From positions 168,659 to 232,658 of the forward strand of contig NZ_KQ948453.1 in the NCBI RefSeq assembly GCF_001514115.1: a stretch of 64,000 nt of DNA, given 5' to 3'. Position 1 is the stretch's first letter; every line of letters begins with the position of its first letter. This DNA comes from Streptomyces olivochromogenes. Lineage in GTDB: Bacteria > Actinomycetota > Actinomycetes > Streptomycetales > Streptomycetaceae. Below the pieces are notes generated by a model that was not told the DNA's origin, made no database searches, and worked only from the letters and a program-made list of their open reading frames with translations. Shown here one piece after another: positions 17,705-26,345 of this stretch. The translations under genes and the position numbers were made by a program.

Positions 17705-17724
17705 GGCCGACCTCCCTGTCACTC

Positions 17725-17745
17725 CGGATGTCGCTGAGTCATCCG
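17725..17745 (-). promoter_or_regulatory. Candidate autoregulatory operator
   Basis: An inverted repeat CGGATG (17725-17730) and CATCCG (17740-17745) with a 9-base spacer, just upstream of the FadR-type regulator start. It could be the regulator's own binding site. No second clear copy was found elsewhere in the island. Confidence 0.35.
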
Positions 17746-17804
17746 ATGTCTTCGGCCATTATGTGGGGTCACCAGGTCGAACGGACACACAATCCACGGG
17801 CGGA

Positions 17805-19106
17805 TCAGGCGAGAGCCTCCAGATCGGCGAGGGCGGCGGCCTCGTCGAGCGTCGTGAGCACGCGGTCCCGCATCAGGATCCTGCCGTCGACGACGGTGTC
17901 CCTCACGTCCGCCGAGTGCGCGGCGTAGGCGAGCGTGGACCACGGGTTGTGCACCGGCCGCACATGGGGCGCGTTCAGGTCGAGCACGATCAGGTCGGCG
18001 CGCTTGCCCGGCTCCAGGGAGCCGAGGTGGTCGCCGAGGCCCAGCGCACGGGCCCCCTCGAGGGTCGCCATCCGGACCGCCTGTTCGGCGCCCACCGCCG
18101 TGGGATCGCCGGCCGCCTTGTGGACCAGGGCCGCCTGCCGCACCGCCCCCAGTACGTCCAGCGTGTTCGAGCTGACCGCTCCGTCCGTGCCGAGCCCGAC
18201 CGTCACACCCGCGCTCAGCAGGCGCGGCACCGGAGCGATGCCGCAGCCGAGTTTCAGGTTGGAGACCGGACAGTGCGCGACGGAGGTGCCGGTGCGGGCC
18301 AGGGCCGCGATCTCGGGACCCGTCAGATCCACGGCGTGCGCGATCAGCAGATCGGGTCCGAGCAGCCCGAGCGAGTCGAGCAGTTCCACGGGCCGCCTGC
18401 CGTGACGGACCTCGACGGTGGCGACCTCGGTCGTGTTCTCCGCCGCGTGGATGTGCAGCAGCGCGCCGAACTCCCGTGCCAGCGCGGCGATGTCGGTGAG
18501 CTGATCGGGCGAGAGTGTGTAGGTCGAGTGCGCGAAGAGGACGGGACGGGTGCCGGGCCGGGCCGTCGCGCGATCGGCCAGGTCGCGGCGGGCCCACGCC
18601 ATCCGGTCCTCGTACGCGATGCCGTCCGCCGGGTCCGGTTCGTCCATGAAGGTCGGCCCGGTGTGCAGCCGCCAGCCCGCCTCCCGGGCGACCCGCTCGG
18701 CCGCCTCGTGGAACCAGTACATGTCGAGTGCCGAAGTGACCCCCGCCCGTACGCTCTCGGCGATCGCGGCCCGCACCCCCGCGGCGATGTTCTTCGGCGA
18801 CAACAACTCGGCTTCCCAGCGCAGCACCCGCTCCAGGAAGCCCTGGAGCGTGACGTCGTCGGCGCGGCCGCGCAGCAGCGTCATCGCCAGGTGCGTGTGG
18901 GTGTTGACGAGGCCGGGCAGGACGAGACAGCCCGTCGCGTCCAGGGTCTCGGCGGCCTCGTACCGCGAGCGCAGCTCCTCGGCGGGGCCGACTTCACGGA
19001 TCTCGCCGTCGCGGACCACGACCGCGCCGGAGCGTACGAAGGTGCCCGCCTCGTCGACGGTGAGGACGTCCCCGCCGTGGACCAGCAGGTCGGCGTACTC
19101 GCTCAT
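17805..19106 (-). CDS. Amidohydrolase, probable methylthioadenosine/S-adenosylhomocysteine deaminase
   Basis: A 433-residue metal-dependent hydrolase of the MtaD/TrzN group. The metal and catalytic motifs are in order: GLVNTHTHLAMTLLRG (HxH), LHIHAAEN, LIAHAVDLTGPEI with AHCPVSNLKLG, and VGLGTDGAVSSNTLD. It probably deaminates methylthioadenosine or a related adenosine derivative to the inosine form in the cytosol. Its ATG overlaps the phosphorylase stop (ATGA), so it is translationally coupled to the nucleoside importer operon. A guanine- or 8-oxoguanine-deaminase role is possible but fits the context less well. Confidence 0.82.
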   Translation of the reverse strand: MSEYADLLVHGGDVLTVDEAGTFVRSGAVVVRDGEIREVGPAEELRSRYEAAETLDATGCLVLPGLVNTHTHLAMTLLRGRADDVTLQGFLERVLRWEAELLSPKNIAAGVRAAIAESVRAGVTSALDMYWFHEAAERVAREAGWRLHTGPTFMDEPDPADGIAYEDRMAWARRDLADRATARPGTRPVLFAHSTYTLSPDQLTDIAALAREFGALLHIHAAENTTEVATVEVRHGRRPVELLDSLGLLGPDLLIAHAVDLTGPEIAALARTGTSVAHCPVSNLKLGCGIAPVPRLLSAGVTVGLGTDGAVSSNTLDVLGAVRQAALVHKAAGDPTAVGAEQAVRMATLEGARALGLGDHLGSLEPGKRADLIVLDLNAPHVRPVHNPWSTLAYAAHSADVRDTVVDGRILMRDRVLTTLDEAAALADLEALA

Positions 19107-19861
19107 GCGGCGCCCGCCCTCTCTTGCGCCAGCAGACGCAGTGCTTCCAGCGCGACCACCGCACCACGCTCCACGCCCACCGCGACGACGTCGCGGTGCG
19201 GGTTGTAGCCGCCGGTGTTCTCCTCGTCGACCAGTTCGTCCGCGTTCGCGCCGTCGATCACGAGCACGCCGCCCGCGACGAGACCGCGCAGCGACGCGGT
19301 GACCAGCAGCGCGGACAGCTCCATCTCGATCGCCGCGAGGCCCGCGTTGTCGTAGGCGGTCAGCGGAATCAGGCCGGGCTGGAAGGCCGCCCGGGTCCAC
19401 ACCAGACCCCGGTGGTGAGGTGCGTCCGCGGCGCGGGCCGCGCGCTGGAGCGCGAACACCGCTTCGGGGGACGAGACCGCCGGGTACTCCGGCGGCAGCA
19501 ACTGCTGGGTCACCCCGTCGTCCCGTACGGCCCCCTCCGCGATGACGAGATCGCCGTCCCCGATGCCCGGGCGCATCGCCCCCGCCGTACCGAACCGCAG
19601 GAAGGTCGTGACGCCCGCGTCGGCCAGCTCCTGGAAGAGCAGGATCGCGCCGGGCGCGCCGACTCCGTGCGAGGCGACGGTGACCGGCAGCCCCTTCCAA
19701 CTTCCGCTGAACACACGGTACTCACGGTGGTAGGAGATCTCTTCGGCGCCGTCGAGCAGGGCGGCGACGGCCGCGGCGCGCGCCGGGTCGCCGACGACCA
19801 CGGCGGACGGCGGCAGACCGGTGCGGGGTATCCGGGTGATGGGCAGCAGGTCCTGAGTCAT
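19103..19861 (-). CDS. NP-I family nucleoside phosphorylase (candidate methylthioinosine phosphorylase)
   Basis: A 252-residue phosphorylase of the PNP/uridine-phosphorylase (NP-I) family. The visible signatures are AVVVGDPARAAAVAALLDGA, VASHGVGAPGAILLFQELAD, FLRFGTAGAM and the ribose-binding AIEMELSALL (Glu-Met-Glu). It is coupled by ATGA overlaps both to the upstream permease and to the downstream deaminase. I infer that it splits the deaminated nucleoside into hypoxanthine and a ribose-1-phosphate, which for methylthioinosine would be MTR-1-P, the substrate of MtnA. Uridine or inosine phosphorolysis is an alternative that sequence alone cannot exclude. Confidence 0.8.
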   Translation of the reverse strand: MTQDLLPITRIPRTGLPPSAVVVGDPARAAAVAALLDGAEEISYHREYRVFSGSWKGLPVTVASHGVGAPGAILLFQELADAGVTTFLRFGTAGAMRPGIGDGDLVIAEGAVRDDGVTQQLLPPEYPAVSSPEAVFALQRAARAADAPHHRGLVWTRAAFQPGLIPLTAYDNAGLAAIEMELSALLVTASLRGLVAGGVLVIDGANADELVDEENTGGYNPHRDVVAVGVERGAVVALEALRLLAQERAGAA

Positions 19862-20724
19862 GAGACGGCTCCAGCGGGGGTGGTGCGGCGACGGCGGCGG
19901 GCCGTCGTGAGGAAGAGGGCGCCGAGCGTGACGACGTACGGCGCGGCGTCGGTGGCCTGCTGAGGCAGGCCGAGGCCCTGCAGACGGAAGCCGGCGGCCT
20001 CGGCGAGGCCGAAGAGCAGCGCGGCGAGCAGGACGCCGAGGGGCAGGGCACGGCCGAGCATGACCGCCACGACGGCGATCCAGCCGCGCCCCGCCGTCAT
20101 GTTCTCGGAGAACAACGTGACGTTGCCGAGGGCGAGTTGGGCCCCTGCGAGCCCGCACAGAACACCCGAGACGAGGACGGCCGCGTACTGGTACTTGGCT
20201 GGACTGACACCGAGGGTCGCCGCGGCCTGCGGTGCCTCGCCGACCCCGCGCAGGCGCAGTCCCCACACGTGCCGCGAGAGCACCAGCGTGGCCACCGCGA
20301 CCGCGGCCCACGCCAGATAGGCGAGCGGCGAGAAGCCACCGACCAACGGCAGCCCGGCCAGTGACGGATCGTCGAAGGTGCCCTGCACACCGAAGACCGT
20401 ACGCAGCAGGAAGCTGGTCAGGCCGACAGCGAGGAGGTTCATGGCGATGCCCAGCACCACCGCGTCCCCGCGCAGGGTCACCGCGCCGACGGCGAGGATC
20501 AGTGAGTACGCGGCGGCGGCGAGCGCGGCCGCGAGGACGCCGAGCCAGGGGCTGCCGGTGAACCAGCTCGTGGTCACGGCCGTGAAGCAGCCCATCAGCA
20601 TCATGCCTTCGAGGCCGATGTTGAAGACGCCCGCCCGTTCGCAGAGCGCGCCGCCGAGCGCGGCCAGCAGGATGGGGGTGAGCGCGCGCAATGCCGACAT
20701 GAGGAGATCGGAGTCGAAGAACAT
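19858..20724 (-). CDS. Nucleoside ABC importer, permease B
   Basis: A 288-residue membrane permease of the BPD_transp_2 (NupQ/YufQ-like) family with about eight hydrophobic segments. The family motif CERAGVFNIGLEGMMLMG is clear near the N-terminus, and the ALPLGVLLAALLFGLAEA segment near the C-terminus. It overlaps permease A by one base (TGATG) and the phosphorylase by four (ATGA). It pairs with permease A, the double-domain ATPase and the BMP lipoprotein. Confidence 0.88.
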   Translation of the reverse strand: MFFDSDLLMSALRALTPILLAALGGALCERAGVFNIGLEGMMLMGCFTAVTTSWFTGSPWLGVLAAALAAAAYSLILAVGAVTLRGDAVVLGIAMNLLAVGLTSFLLRTVFGVQGTFDDPSLAGLPLVGGFSPLAYLAWAAVAVATLVLSRHVWGLRLRGVGEAPQAAATLGVSPAKYQYAAVLVSGVLCGLAGAQLALGNVTLFSENMTAGRGWIAVVAVMLGRALPLGVLLAALLFGLAEAAGFRLQGLGLPQQATDAAPYVVTLGALFLTTARRRRRTTPAGAVS

Positions 20725-21758
20725 CAGACAGCAGCCTTCTTCCGGAGCCGGCCGCGCGGGAAGCGCAGCCGGGCCGCCAGGAACACGATGACGATGGCCT
20801 GCAGCACCTGCGTCAGTTCGCGCGGCACCTCGGTCGTGCGCTCCATCGAGAGCCCGCCGACCTGGAGCACGGCGAAGAAGAACGACGCCAGCACCGTGCC
20901 CAGCGGGGCCGCGCCCGCCAGCAGCGCGGCGGTCAGGCCCGTCCAGGTGTAGCCGGGGGCGGTGAGAGCGCCGTCGAGGAAGCGGTACGGGAAGCTCAGT
21001 ACGCCGATCGCGCCGACCAGCCCGGCCAGCGCGCCCGAGGTGGCCATCAGCCGCAGCGTCAGCCCCCCGCGCTCGACGCCCGCGTACGCGGCGAAACGGG
21101 AGTTGAGCCCGGTCATCCGGATCTCGTAGCCGATCGCCGTGCGCCGGTCGGTGAACCAGTACGTGGCCGCCGCCAGCGCGACCAGCAGCAGCCCGACCGT
21201 CACGGTCGACGAGCCGAAGGCCGGCAGTGCGACCCCGTCCGGCAGTTGCCGTGTCTGCGGGAGGCTGGAGCCGGGTTCCTTGAGCGGATAGCGGGCCAGG
21301 TAGGAGGCGAGCGACGACGCCGGATAGCTGAGCAGCAGGCTGCTCACCAGGAGCGGAACCCCGAAGTGGTTCTCGCACAGGGCGGCCAGGGCGGCATACC
21401 CGGCGCCCGCCGCCATGCCCGCGAGGAGCGCGAGGAGGACGGTGAGTGGTGCGGGCAGCGGCGTGTACAGCCCGGTGACGGCCGCGGCCATCCCGCCCAG
21501 CACCAGTTGGCCGTCCCCGCCGAGGTTGATGAGCCCGGCGCGCAGCGGGATCGCCAGTGCCAGGGCCAGGCCGAGGACGCTGGTGACGGTGGTCAAGGTC
21601 GATCCGATGCCGTCGGCGCCGAGCGAGCCGCTCAGGACGGCGCCGTACGCGGTGAAGGGATCGGCGCCGGTGCCCACGAGGAAGAGCGCGCCGATGAGCA
21701 CGCCGGCGAGGACGGAGAAGGTGACGGGGGAGCGGAGGGCTCCCGCTATTCGGTTCAT
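20724..21758 (-). CDS. Nucleoside ABC importer, permease A
   Basis: A 344-residue permease of the NupP/YufP type with about ten hydrophobic segments. The family motif IPLRAGLINLGGDGQLVLGG and the cytoplasmic segment GYEIRMTGLNSRFAAYAG are both present. The gene begins one base after the ATPase stop and ends within the start codon of permease B, which shows tight co-translation. Confidence 0.88.
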   Translation of the reverse strand: MNRIAGALRSPVTFSVLAGVLIGALFLVGTGADPFTAYGAVLSGSLGADGIGSTLTTVTSVLGLALALAIPLRAGLINLGGDGQLVLGGMAAAVTGLYTPLPAPLTVLLALLAGMAAGAGYAALAALCENHFGVPLLVSSLLLSYPASSLASYLARYPLKEPGSSLPQTRQLPDGVALPAFGSSTVTVGLLLVALAAATYWFTDRRTAIGYEIRMTGLNSRFAAYAGVERGGLTLRLMATSGALAGLVGAIGVLSFPYRFLDGALTAPGYTWTGLTAALLAGAAPLGTVLASFFFAVLQVGGLSMERTTEVPRELTQVLQAIVIVFLAARLRFPRGRLRKKAAV

Positions 21759-21759
21759 G

Positions 21760-23286
21760 TCAGTCTCCGACCTCCACCGGAGCCGCGCCGCCGGCCATGG
21801 CCAGCCCCAGCGTCCGTTCGTCCGCCCCGTCCTTCGGGTACGTCGCCGTCACGCGGCCCTCGTACATCACCAGCACCCGGTCCGCGAGCCCGCGGATCTC
21901 GCTGAGCTCGGCCGAGACCAGCAGGACGGCGTGGCCCGCGTCGCGGTAGGCGATCAGCTCGTCGTGGATGTTCTGGATGGCGCCGATGTCGACCCCGCGC
22001 GTCGGCTGCTCCACCAGCAACAGCGGTGCCTCGTGGGCCAGTTCGCGGCCGATCAGCAGCTTCTGGAGGTTGCCGCCGGACAGCGCGGAAGCGGGCACCT
22101 CGGGCGTGGCCGCCTTGACGCCGAAGCGTTCGACGAGCCGCCGCGCGTGGGCGCGTACGGCCGCGGGCGGCAAGAGCCCGTGGGACGAGAGGGACCTACG
22201 GTGGTGGCCCATCGCGAGGTTGTCCGCGACGGAGGCGGCGGGCGCCGTGCCCACCGCGTGCCGGTCCTCGGGTACGTAGGCGAGGCCTCGCGCCCGCCGT
22301 TCGGTCGCGGAGGCGTGCGTGATGTCCCGGCCCCGCAGGGTGACCCGCCCGGCCGTGACCCGCCGCAGCCCGGCCAGCGCCTCGATCAGCTCGCTCTGGC
22401 CGTTGCCCGCGACGCCGGCGATGCCGACGATCTCGCCCGCGCGGACGGTGAGCCCGACCTCGCGCACCGCGTCCGTGGTGAGATCCTCCACGTCCAGCAC
22501 CACGTCGCCCGGGGTGCCCGGGGCGTGTACGCGGTCCAGCTCGACCGCGCGGCCCGTCATCGCGGCGGCGATCTCGTCGGCGGTGGTCTCGGCGGTGCGC
22601 AGCCGGGCGACGACGCGTCCGTCGCGCAGCACCGTGACGTTGTCGCTGCCTTCGAGGACCTCACGCAGCTTGTGCGTGACAAGGATCACCGTGCGGCCCT
22701 GTGCGGTCAGCGACTTGAGCACCGTGAACAGGGCGTCGGCCTCCGCGGGGGTGAGCACGGCGGTCGGCTCGTCGAGGATGAGCGTACGGGCGCCGCGGTG
22801 CAACAGCTTCAGGATCTCCACGCGCTGGCGCAGCCCGACCGGCAGGTCGCCGACCCGGGCGTCCGGATCGACGGCGAGGCCGTGCTCCGCGGCGAGTTCG
22901 CGCACCCGGCGCCTGGCCGCCGCCCGGTCGACCAGACCGAAGCGGCGCGGCTCGGCCGCGAAGACGACGTTCTCGGCGACCGTCAGCGAGTCGAACAGCT
23001 TGAAGCTCTGGTGGACCATGCCGAGCCCGGCGGCCATGGCGGCACCGGGGTCCGCGAAGGTCACCGTACGACCGTCGATCCGTATCTCACCGGCATCCGG
23101 CCGCTCCATGCCGTAGAGGACCGACATGAGCGTGGACTTGCCCGCGCCGTTCTCGCCCATCAGCGCGTGGATCTCGCCGCGCCGGACGGTCAGGTCGACG
23201 GCGTCGTTGGCGAGCGTGCCGGGGAACCGCTTGGTGATTCCCCGGAGTTCGACGGCGACCTCGGCGTCAGCTCGCTGCGGGGTCAT
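21760..23286 (-). CDS. Nucleoside ABC importer, double-domain ATPase
   Basis: A 508-residue ABC ATPase with two nucleotide-binding domains, as in the RbsA/NupO family. Domain 1 has Walker A GENGAGKSTLMS and a Walker B TLILDEPTAVLTPAE. Its signature position reads DLPVGLRQRVEILK, the usual variant. Domain 2 has a degenerate Walker A (GVAGNGQSELIEAL), the signature ALSGGNLQKLLIGRE and VEQPTRGVDIGA. Catalytic asymmetry is normal in this family. The gene overlaps the end of the BMP lipoprotein gene by 20 bases. Confidence 0.92.
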   Translation of the reverse strand: MTPQRADAEVAVELRGITKRFPGTLANDAVDLTVRRGEIHALMGENGAGKSTLMSVLYGMERPDAGEIRIDGRTVTFADPGAAMAAGLGMVHQSFKLFDSLTVAENVVFAAEPRRFGLVDRAAARRRVRELAAEHGLAVDPDARVGDLPVGLRQRVEILKLLHRGARTLILDEPTAVLTPAEADALFTVLKSLTAQGRTVILVTHKLREVLEGSDNVTVLRDGRVVARLRTAETTADEIAAAMTGRAVELDRVHAPGTPGDVVLDVEDLTTDAVREVGLTVRAGEIVGIAGVAGNGQSELIEALAGLRRVTAGRVTLRGRDITHASATERRARGLAYVPEDRHAVGTAPAASVADNLAMGHHRRSLSSHGLLPPAAVRAHARRLVERFGVKAATPEVPASALSGGNLQKLLIGRELAHEAPLLLVEQPTRGVDIGAIQNIHDELIAYRDAGHAVLLVSAELSEIRGLADRVLVMYEGRVTATYPKDGADERTLGLAMAGGAAPVEVGD

Positions 23287-24325
23287 CGACCTTCAGCTCC
23301 CCGGCGACGATCTGGTCGCGCAGCGCCTTGACCTTCGTCAGGACGTCCTTGTGCTGGGCGATGACGCACTTGGAGGAGTCGACGCCGGCCTCGAGACCGG
23401 TCAGGCTGATGCCACCCTCCTTCAGGCCGTACGACACGGTCGTGCCCGCCTTGCCGCCGAGGACCTGGTCGATGCCCTTCTCCACGGCGACGTCCGTGCG
23501 CTTGATCACATTGTCGACGACCGTGCCGGGCGAGGAGACGCACTGGTTGACGTCGACGCCGTAGGCGAACGCGCCCTTGGCCTTCGCGGCCTCGAAGACG
23601 CCGTAGTTGCCGGCCGCGGCCGCCGCCATGATCTGGTCGGTGCCCTTGGACAGGAGGGAGTTCGCCTGCTCCTTCGCGCGCGCCGAGTCGTCGAACGGGG
23701 ACTGGCCGCCGACGAAGCGCGTCGAGGTGGACGTCTTGGCGGCCACCTTCCTGGCACCGGCCGCGAACGGGTCGCTGTAGCGCCGGAACTGGGGTGTGTC
23801 GAGGACGTCCACCGCGCCGACCTTGCCGCTCTTGCTGAGCAGCCCGGCCTCGGCGCCCGCGAGGTACACACCCTCGTGCTCGCGGAAGACCGCGCAACCG
23901 ACGTTCTTGAACGTCTTCGTCGTGCACGCGTCGATCATCAGGAACTGCTGGTCGGCGTGGGCCTTGGCCTGCTGCGCGACCAGGTCGGCGAACTCGAAGC
24001 CGACCAGCACGATGACGTCGGGCTTGGCCTCCACCGCGGCCTGCACGTTCTGCTGCTGCGAGGCGGTGTCGGAGGACTCGTAGACCTTCTGCGTCCCGTC
24101 GTGCGCCTTGGCCGCGGCCTTCACCCCGTCGACCGCGAGCTTCAGGAACTCGTTCTGCCCGACGGCGTCGGGCGTGACCAGGGTGAAGGACTTGCCGCTG
24201 CTCTTGGCGCCTTCGGAGGAACTGTCCTTGGCGGCCGCGTTGCAGGCGGTGGCGAGGAGCGCGGTGCCCGCCGCGAGGGCGGCGAACTGGAGGGGGCGGC
24301 GACTTCTGCGGGACACGGGGGACAT
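23267..24325 (-). CDS. BMP-family nucleoside-binding lipoprotein
   Basis: A 352-residue solute-binding lipoprotein of the BmpA/PnrA family, specific for purine nucleosides in characterised members. A basic signal peptide ends in a lipobox-like TALLATAC. The family segments GFEFADLVAQQAKAH, AEAGLLSKSGKVGAVD and YGVDVNQ are visible. The start was set at the ATG with a GGAAGG ribosome-binding site. It is the first large gene of the leftward operon and follows a short leader ORF. Because the downstream genes encode a deaminase and a phosphorylase, the ligand is likely an adenosine-type nucleoside such as methylthioadenosine. Confidence 0.88.
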   Translation of the reverse strand: MSPVSRRSRRPLQFAALAAGTALLATACNAAAKDSSSEGAKSSGKSFTLVTPDAVGQNEFLKLAVDGVKAAAKAHDGTQKVYESSDTASQQQNVQAAVEAKPDVIVLVGFEFADLVAQQAKAHADQQFLMIDACTTKTFKNVGCAVFREHEGVYLAGAEAGLLSKSGKVGAVDVLDTPQFRRYSDPFAAGARKVAAKTSTSTRFVGGQSPFDDSARAKEQANSLLSKGTDQIMAAAAAGNYGVFEAAKAKGAFAYGVDVNQCVSSPGTVVDNVIKRTDVAVEKGIDQVLGGKAGTTVSYGLKEGGISLTGLEAGVDSSKCVIAQHKDVLTKVKALRDQIVAGELKVDDPAAS

Positions 24326-24432
24326 GGGGACGACCTTCCAGTGGGTGCGGCGGGGCACGCTGGGGCGGCAGCGCGAAGAGGGTGGAGCGGTGAGGGGGGA
24401 CCTCGGGGTGAACGGCGGGAGCTGAACTGCGG

Positions 24433-24498
24433 TCAGCTACGACAGCCGTCGGCGGCGCACCGGCCGAAGTCGAGGAAGCGGCGCATCGTGAGCAGCAC
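24433..24498 (-). CDS. Short leader peptide, Arg-Asp-Arg-Cys-Arg type
   Basis: A 21-codon ORF starting at GTG (24496-24498) three bases after a strong aaggagga. The peptide is VLLTMRRFLDFGRCAADGCR plus a final Ser. It carries the pattern RR..D..R.....CR typical of short actinobacterial peptides found before sulfur-metabolism genes, and it resembles the second leader in this island (RRLYVDLLRSTTARCR). It stands about 107 bases upstream of the BMP lipoprotein start. I infer a regulatory role, probably translation of the Cys/Arg codons controlling the downstream operon. A possible -10 (TACTCT on this strand, 24539-24544) lies upstream. Confidence 0.65.
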   Translation of the reverse strand: MLLTMRRFLDFGRCAADGCRS

Positions 24499-24641
24499 AC
24501 GTCCTCCTTCACGTCGGCCTGGGGGCTGCGGGTGCTGGAGAGTAACACCGGTTTCAGGACACGCGTCCGGTTGTCTCGAACTGTGGTTCGCCGAGGTCAT
24601 GTACGGTGTCGCGCATCTTCGGAACATCAGGAGTGCCCGTT

Positions 24642-25673
24642 ATGCCCCAGGAACTGCGCGCCGTCGACTGGACCGGAAACAGCCTCGCGCTCATCGACCA
24701 GACGGCCCTGCCGCACCGCACCGAGACCCGCGAGATCCGTGACGTGGACGGGCTGGTGGACGCCATCCAGCGGCTCGTCGTGCGCGGCGCGCCGGCGATC
24801 GGGGCGGCGGGGGCGTACGGGGTGGCGCTCGCGCTGTTGCAGGGCGGCCGCGAGGGCTGGTCGGCCGAGGAGACGCGGGCGGCTGTGGCCCGCGTCCGTG
24901 CGGCGCGCCCGACCGCGGTGAACCTCATGGTGTGCGTCGACCGGGTGATGGCCCGCTTCGACGAGGGACTGGACGCGGTGCTCGCGGAGGCCGCGGCCGT
25001 CCAGCGCGAGGACGTCGAGGCGAACCGGGCGATGGGGGCGTACGGCGCGGACTGGCTGCTCAAGAAGGTCGGGGTGGACCGGCCGCTGCGGGTGCTCACG
25101 CACTGCAACACCGGTGCGCTCGCCACCGCCGGCTGGGGCACGGCGCTCGGCGTCATCCGTGAACTGCACGCGCGTGGCCTGGTCGAGGTCGTGTACGCCG
25201 ACGAGACGCGTCCCCTCCTCCAGGGCTCCCGCCTCACCGCCTGGGAACTCGTCCAGGAGGGCATACCGCACTACGTCCAGGCCGACGGTGCCGCCGCGGG
25301 AACGATTCTGAGGGGCGAGGTCGACGCGGCGATCGTCGGCGCGGACCGCATCGCCGCCAACGGCGACACGGCCAACAAGGTGGGCACGGTCGGGGTCGCC
25401 CTCGCCTGCGCGGACGCCGGAATCCCGTTCCTGGTGGCCGCCCCCACCACGACGGTCGACCTGGCCACGGCCACGGGTGCCGACATCCACATCGAACTCC
25501 GCGGCGAGGACGAGGTGCTGGAGTGGTCGGGCGTACGAACGGCGCCGGCGGAGTCCCGAGGCCACAACCCGGCCTTCGACGTCACCCCGGGCCGCCTGGT
25601 GACGGGCCTGGTGACCGAACGCGGGGTGCTGGAGATATCGGCGGGCGAACTCCCGGCCCACCACCTGCGCTAG
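24642..25673 (+). CDS. mtnA: S-methyl-5-thioribose-1-phosphate isomerase
   Basis: A 343-residue isomerase converting MTR-1-phosphate to methylthioribulose-1-phosphate. The family landmarks are LVVRGAPAIGAAGAYGVALA, LTHCNTGALATAGWGTALG with the catalytic Cys, EVVYADETRPLLQGSRLTAW, and AAIVGADRIAANGDTANKVG with the catalytic Asp. The ATG at 24642 is preceded by a caggag; two earlier in-frame GTG codons lack support. It is a single-gene unit on the plus strand, convergent with mtnDCB and divergent from the nucleoside operon. Confidence 0.95.
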   Translation: MPQELRAVDWTGNSLALIDQTALPHRTETREIRDVDGLVDAIQRLVVRGAPAIGAAGAYGVALALLQGGREGWSAEETRAAVARVRAARPTAVNLMVCVDRVMARFDEGLDAVLAEAAAVQREDVEANRAMGAYGADWLLKKVGVDRPLRVLTHCNTGALATAGWGTALGVIRELHARGLVEVVYADETRPLLQGSRLTAWELVQEGIPHYVQADGAAAGTILRGEVDAAIVGADRIAANGDTANKVGTVGVALACADAGIPFLVAAPTTTVDLATATGADIHIELRGEDEVLEWSGVRTAPAESRGHNPAFDVTPGRLVTGLVTERGVLEISAGELPAHHLR

Positions 25674-25684
25674 CCGCCGGGCGG

Positions 25685-25725
25685 GGGCGGACTCACACGG
25701 TGCTTCATCCCGGGTGAGTCCACCC
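25685..25725. terminator. Terminator between convergent mtnA and mtnB
   Basis: ggactcac (25689-25696) pairs with gtgagtcc (25714-25721), and G-rich 25685-25687 pairs with C-rich 25723-25725 across one mismatch. It is positioned to end both transcripts. Confidence 0.65.
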
Positions 25726-25736
25726 GCCGCGGTGAC

Positions 25737-26345
25737 TCAGCGGCCCGTCAGTTCCAACTCCAGCAGCCACTCCACCACTTCGGTGTGATGGCGGGCCCGG
25801 CGCGGGTCCGCACCCCAGACGTACAGCCCGTGGCCTGCCACGACGACCGCCGGCATGCGGGGGTCGCGGGCCGCTTCCAGGTGGTCGCCCAGGACCTTCA
25901 TGTCCTGGCTGTTGGCGATGACGGGGAGGGTGACCTCGACGTCGTGGGCGGGCAGGCCGACGCCCTTGAGCATCTCCAGGTCCCGGAACACGATGCCCCC
26001 GGGCTCCCGGCGCCCCATGGCCACGGACGCGACCGTGTGGACGTGGACGACGGCCCCCGCACCCGTGAGCGCGGCCACGCGCGCGTGCAGCTCGGCCTCC
26101 GCCGACGGCTTCCCGCCCGCGACCGCCGCACCCGAACCGTCCACCAGCACCACGTCGTCGGGCGTGAGTTCGCCCTTGTCGTGCCCGCTCGCGGTGACGG
26201 CGAGCCGCAGCGGATCCCGGCTCAGGACGACGGACAGGTTGCCGGACGTGCCGCGCATCCAGCCGAAGGAGGCGAAGCGGGCCGACTCGGCGGCCAGGAC
26301 CGCGCCCGCCTCCTTGAGGTCGAGGGCCGGCGTCTCGGCGGTCAT
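25737..26345 (-). CDS. mtnB: Methylthioribulose-1-phosphate dehydratase
   Basis: A 202-residue class II aldolase/adducin-fold dehydratase producing 2,3-diketo-5-methylthiopentyl-1-phosphate. The substrate-binding segment MRGTSGNLSVVL, the catalytic glutamate region GGKPSAEAELHARV, the zinc histidines in VVHVHTVASVAMGR and the distal histidine in VVAGHGLYVWG are all visible. It overlaps mtnC by four bases (ATGA) and is the last gene of the mtnDCB operon. Confidence 0.93.
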   Translation of the reverse strand: MTAETPALDLKEAGAVLAAESARFASFGWMRGTSGNLSVVLSRDPLRLAVTASGHDKGELTPDDVVLVDGSGAAVAGGKPSAEAELHARVAALTGAGAVVHVHTVASVAMGRREPGGIVFRDLEMLKGVGLPAHDVEVTLPVIANSQDMKVLGDHLEAARDPRMPAVVVAGHGLYVWGADPRRARHHTEVVEWLLELELTGR

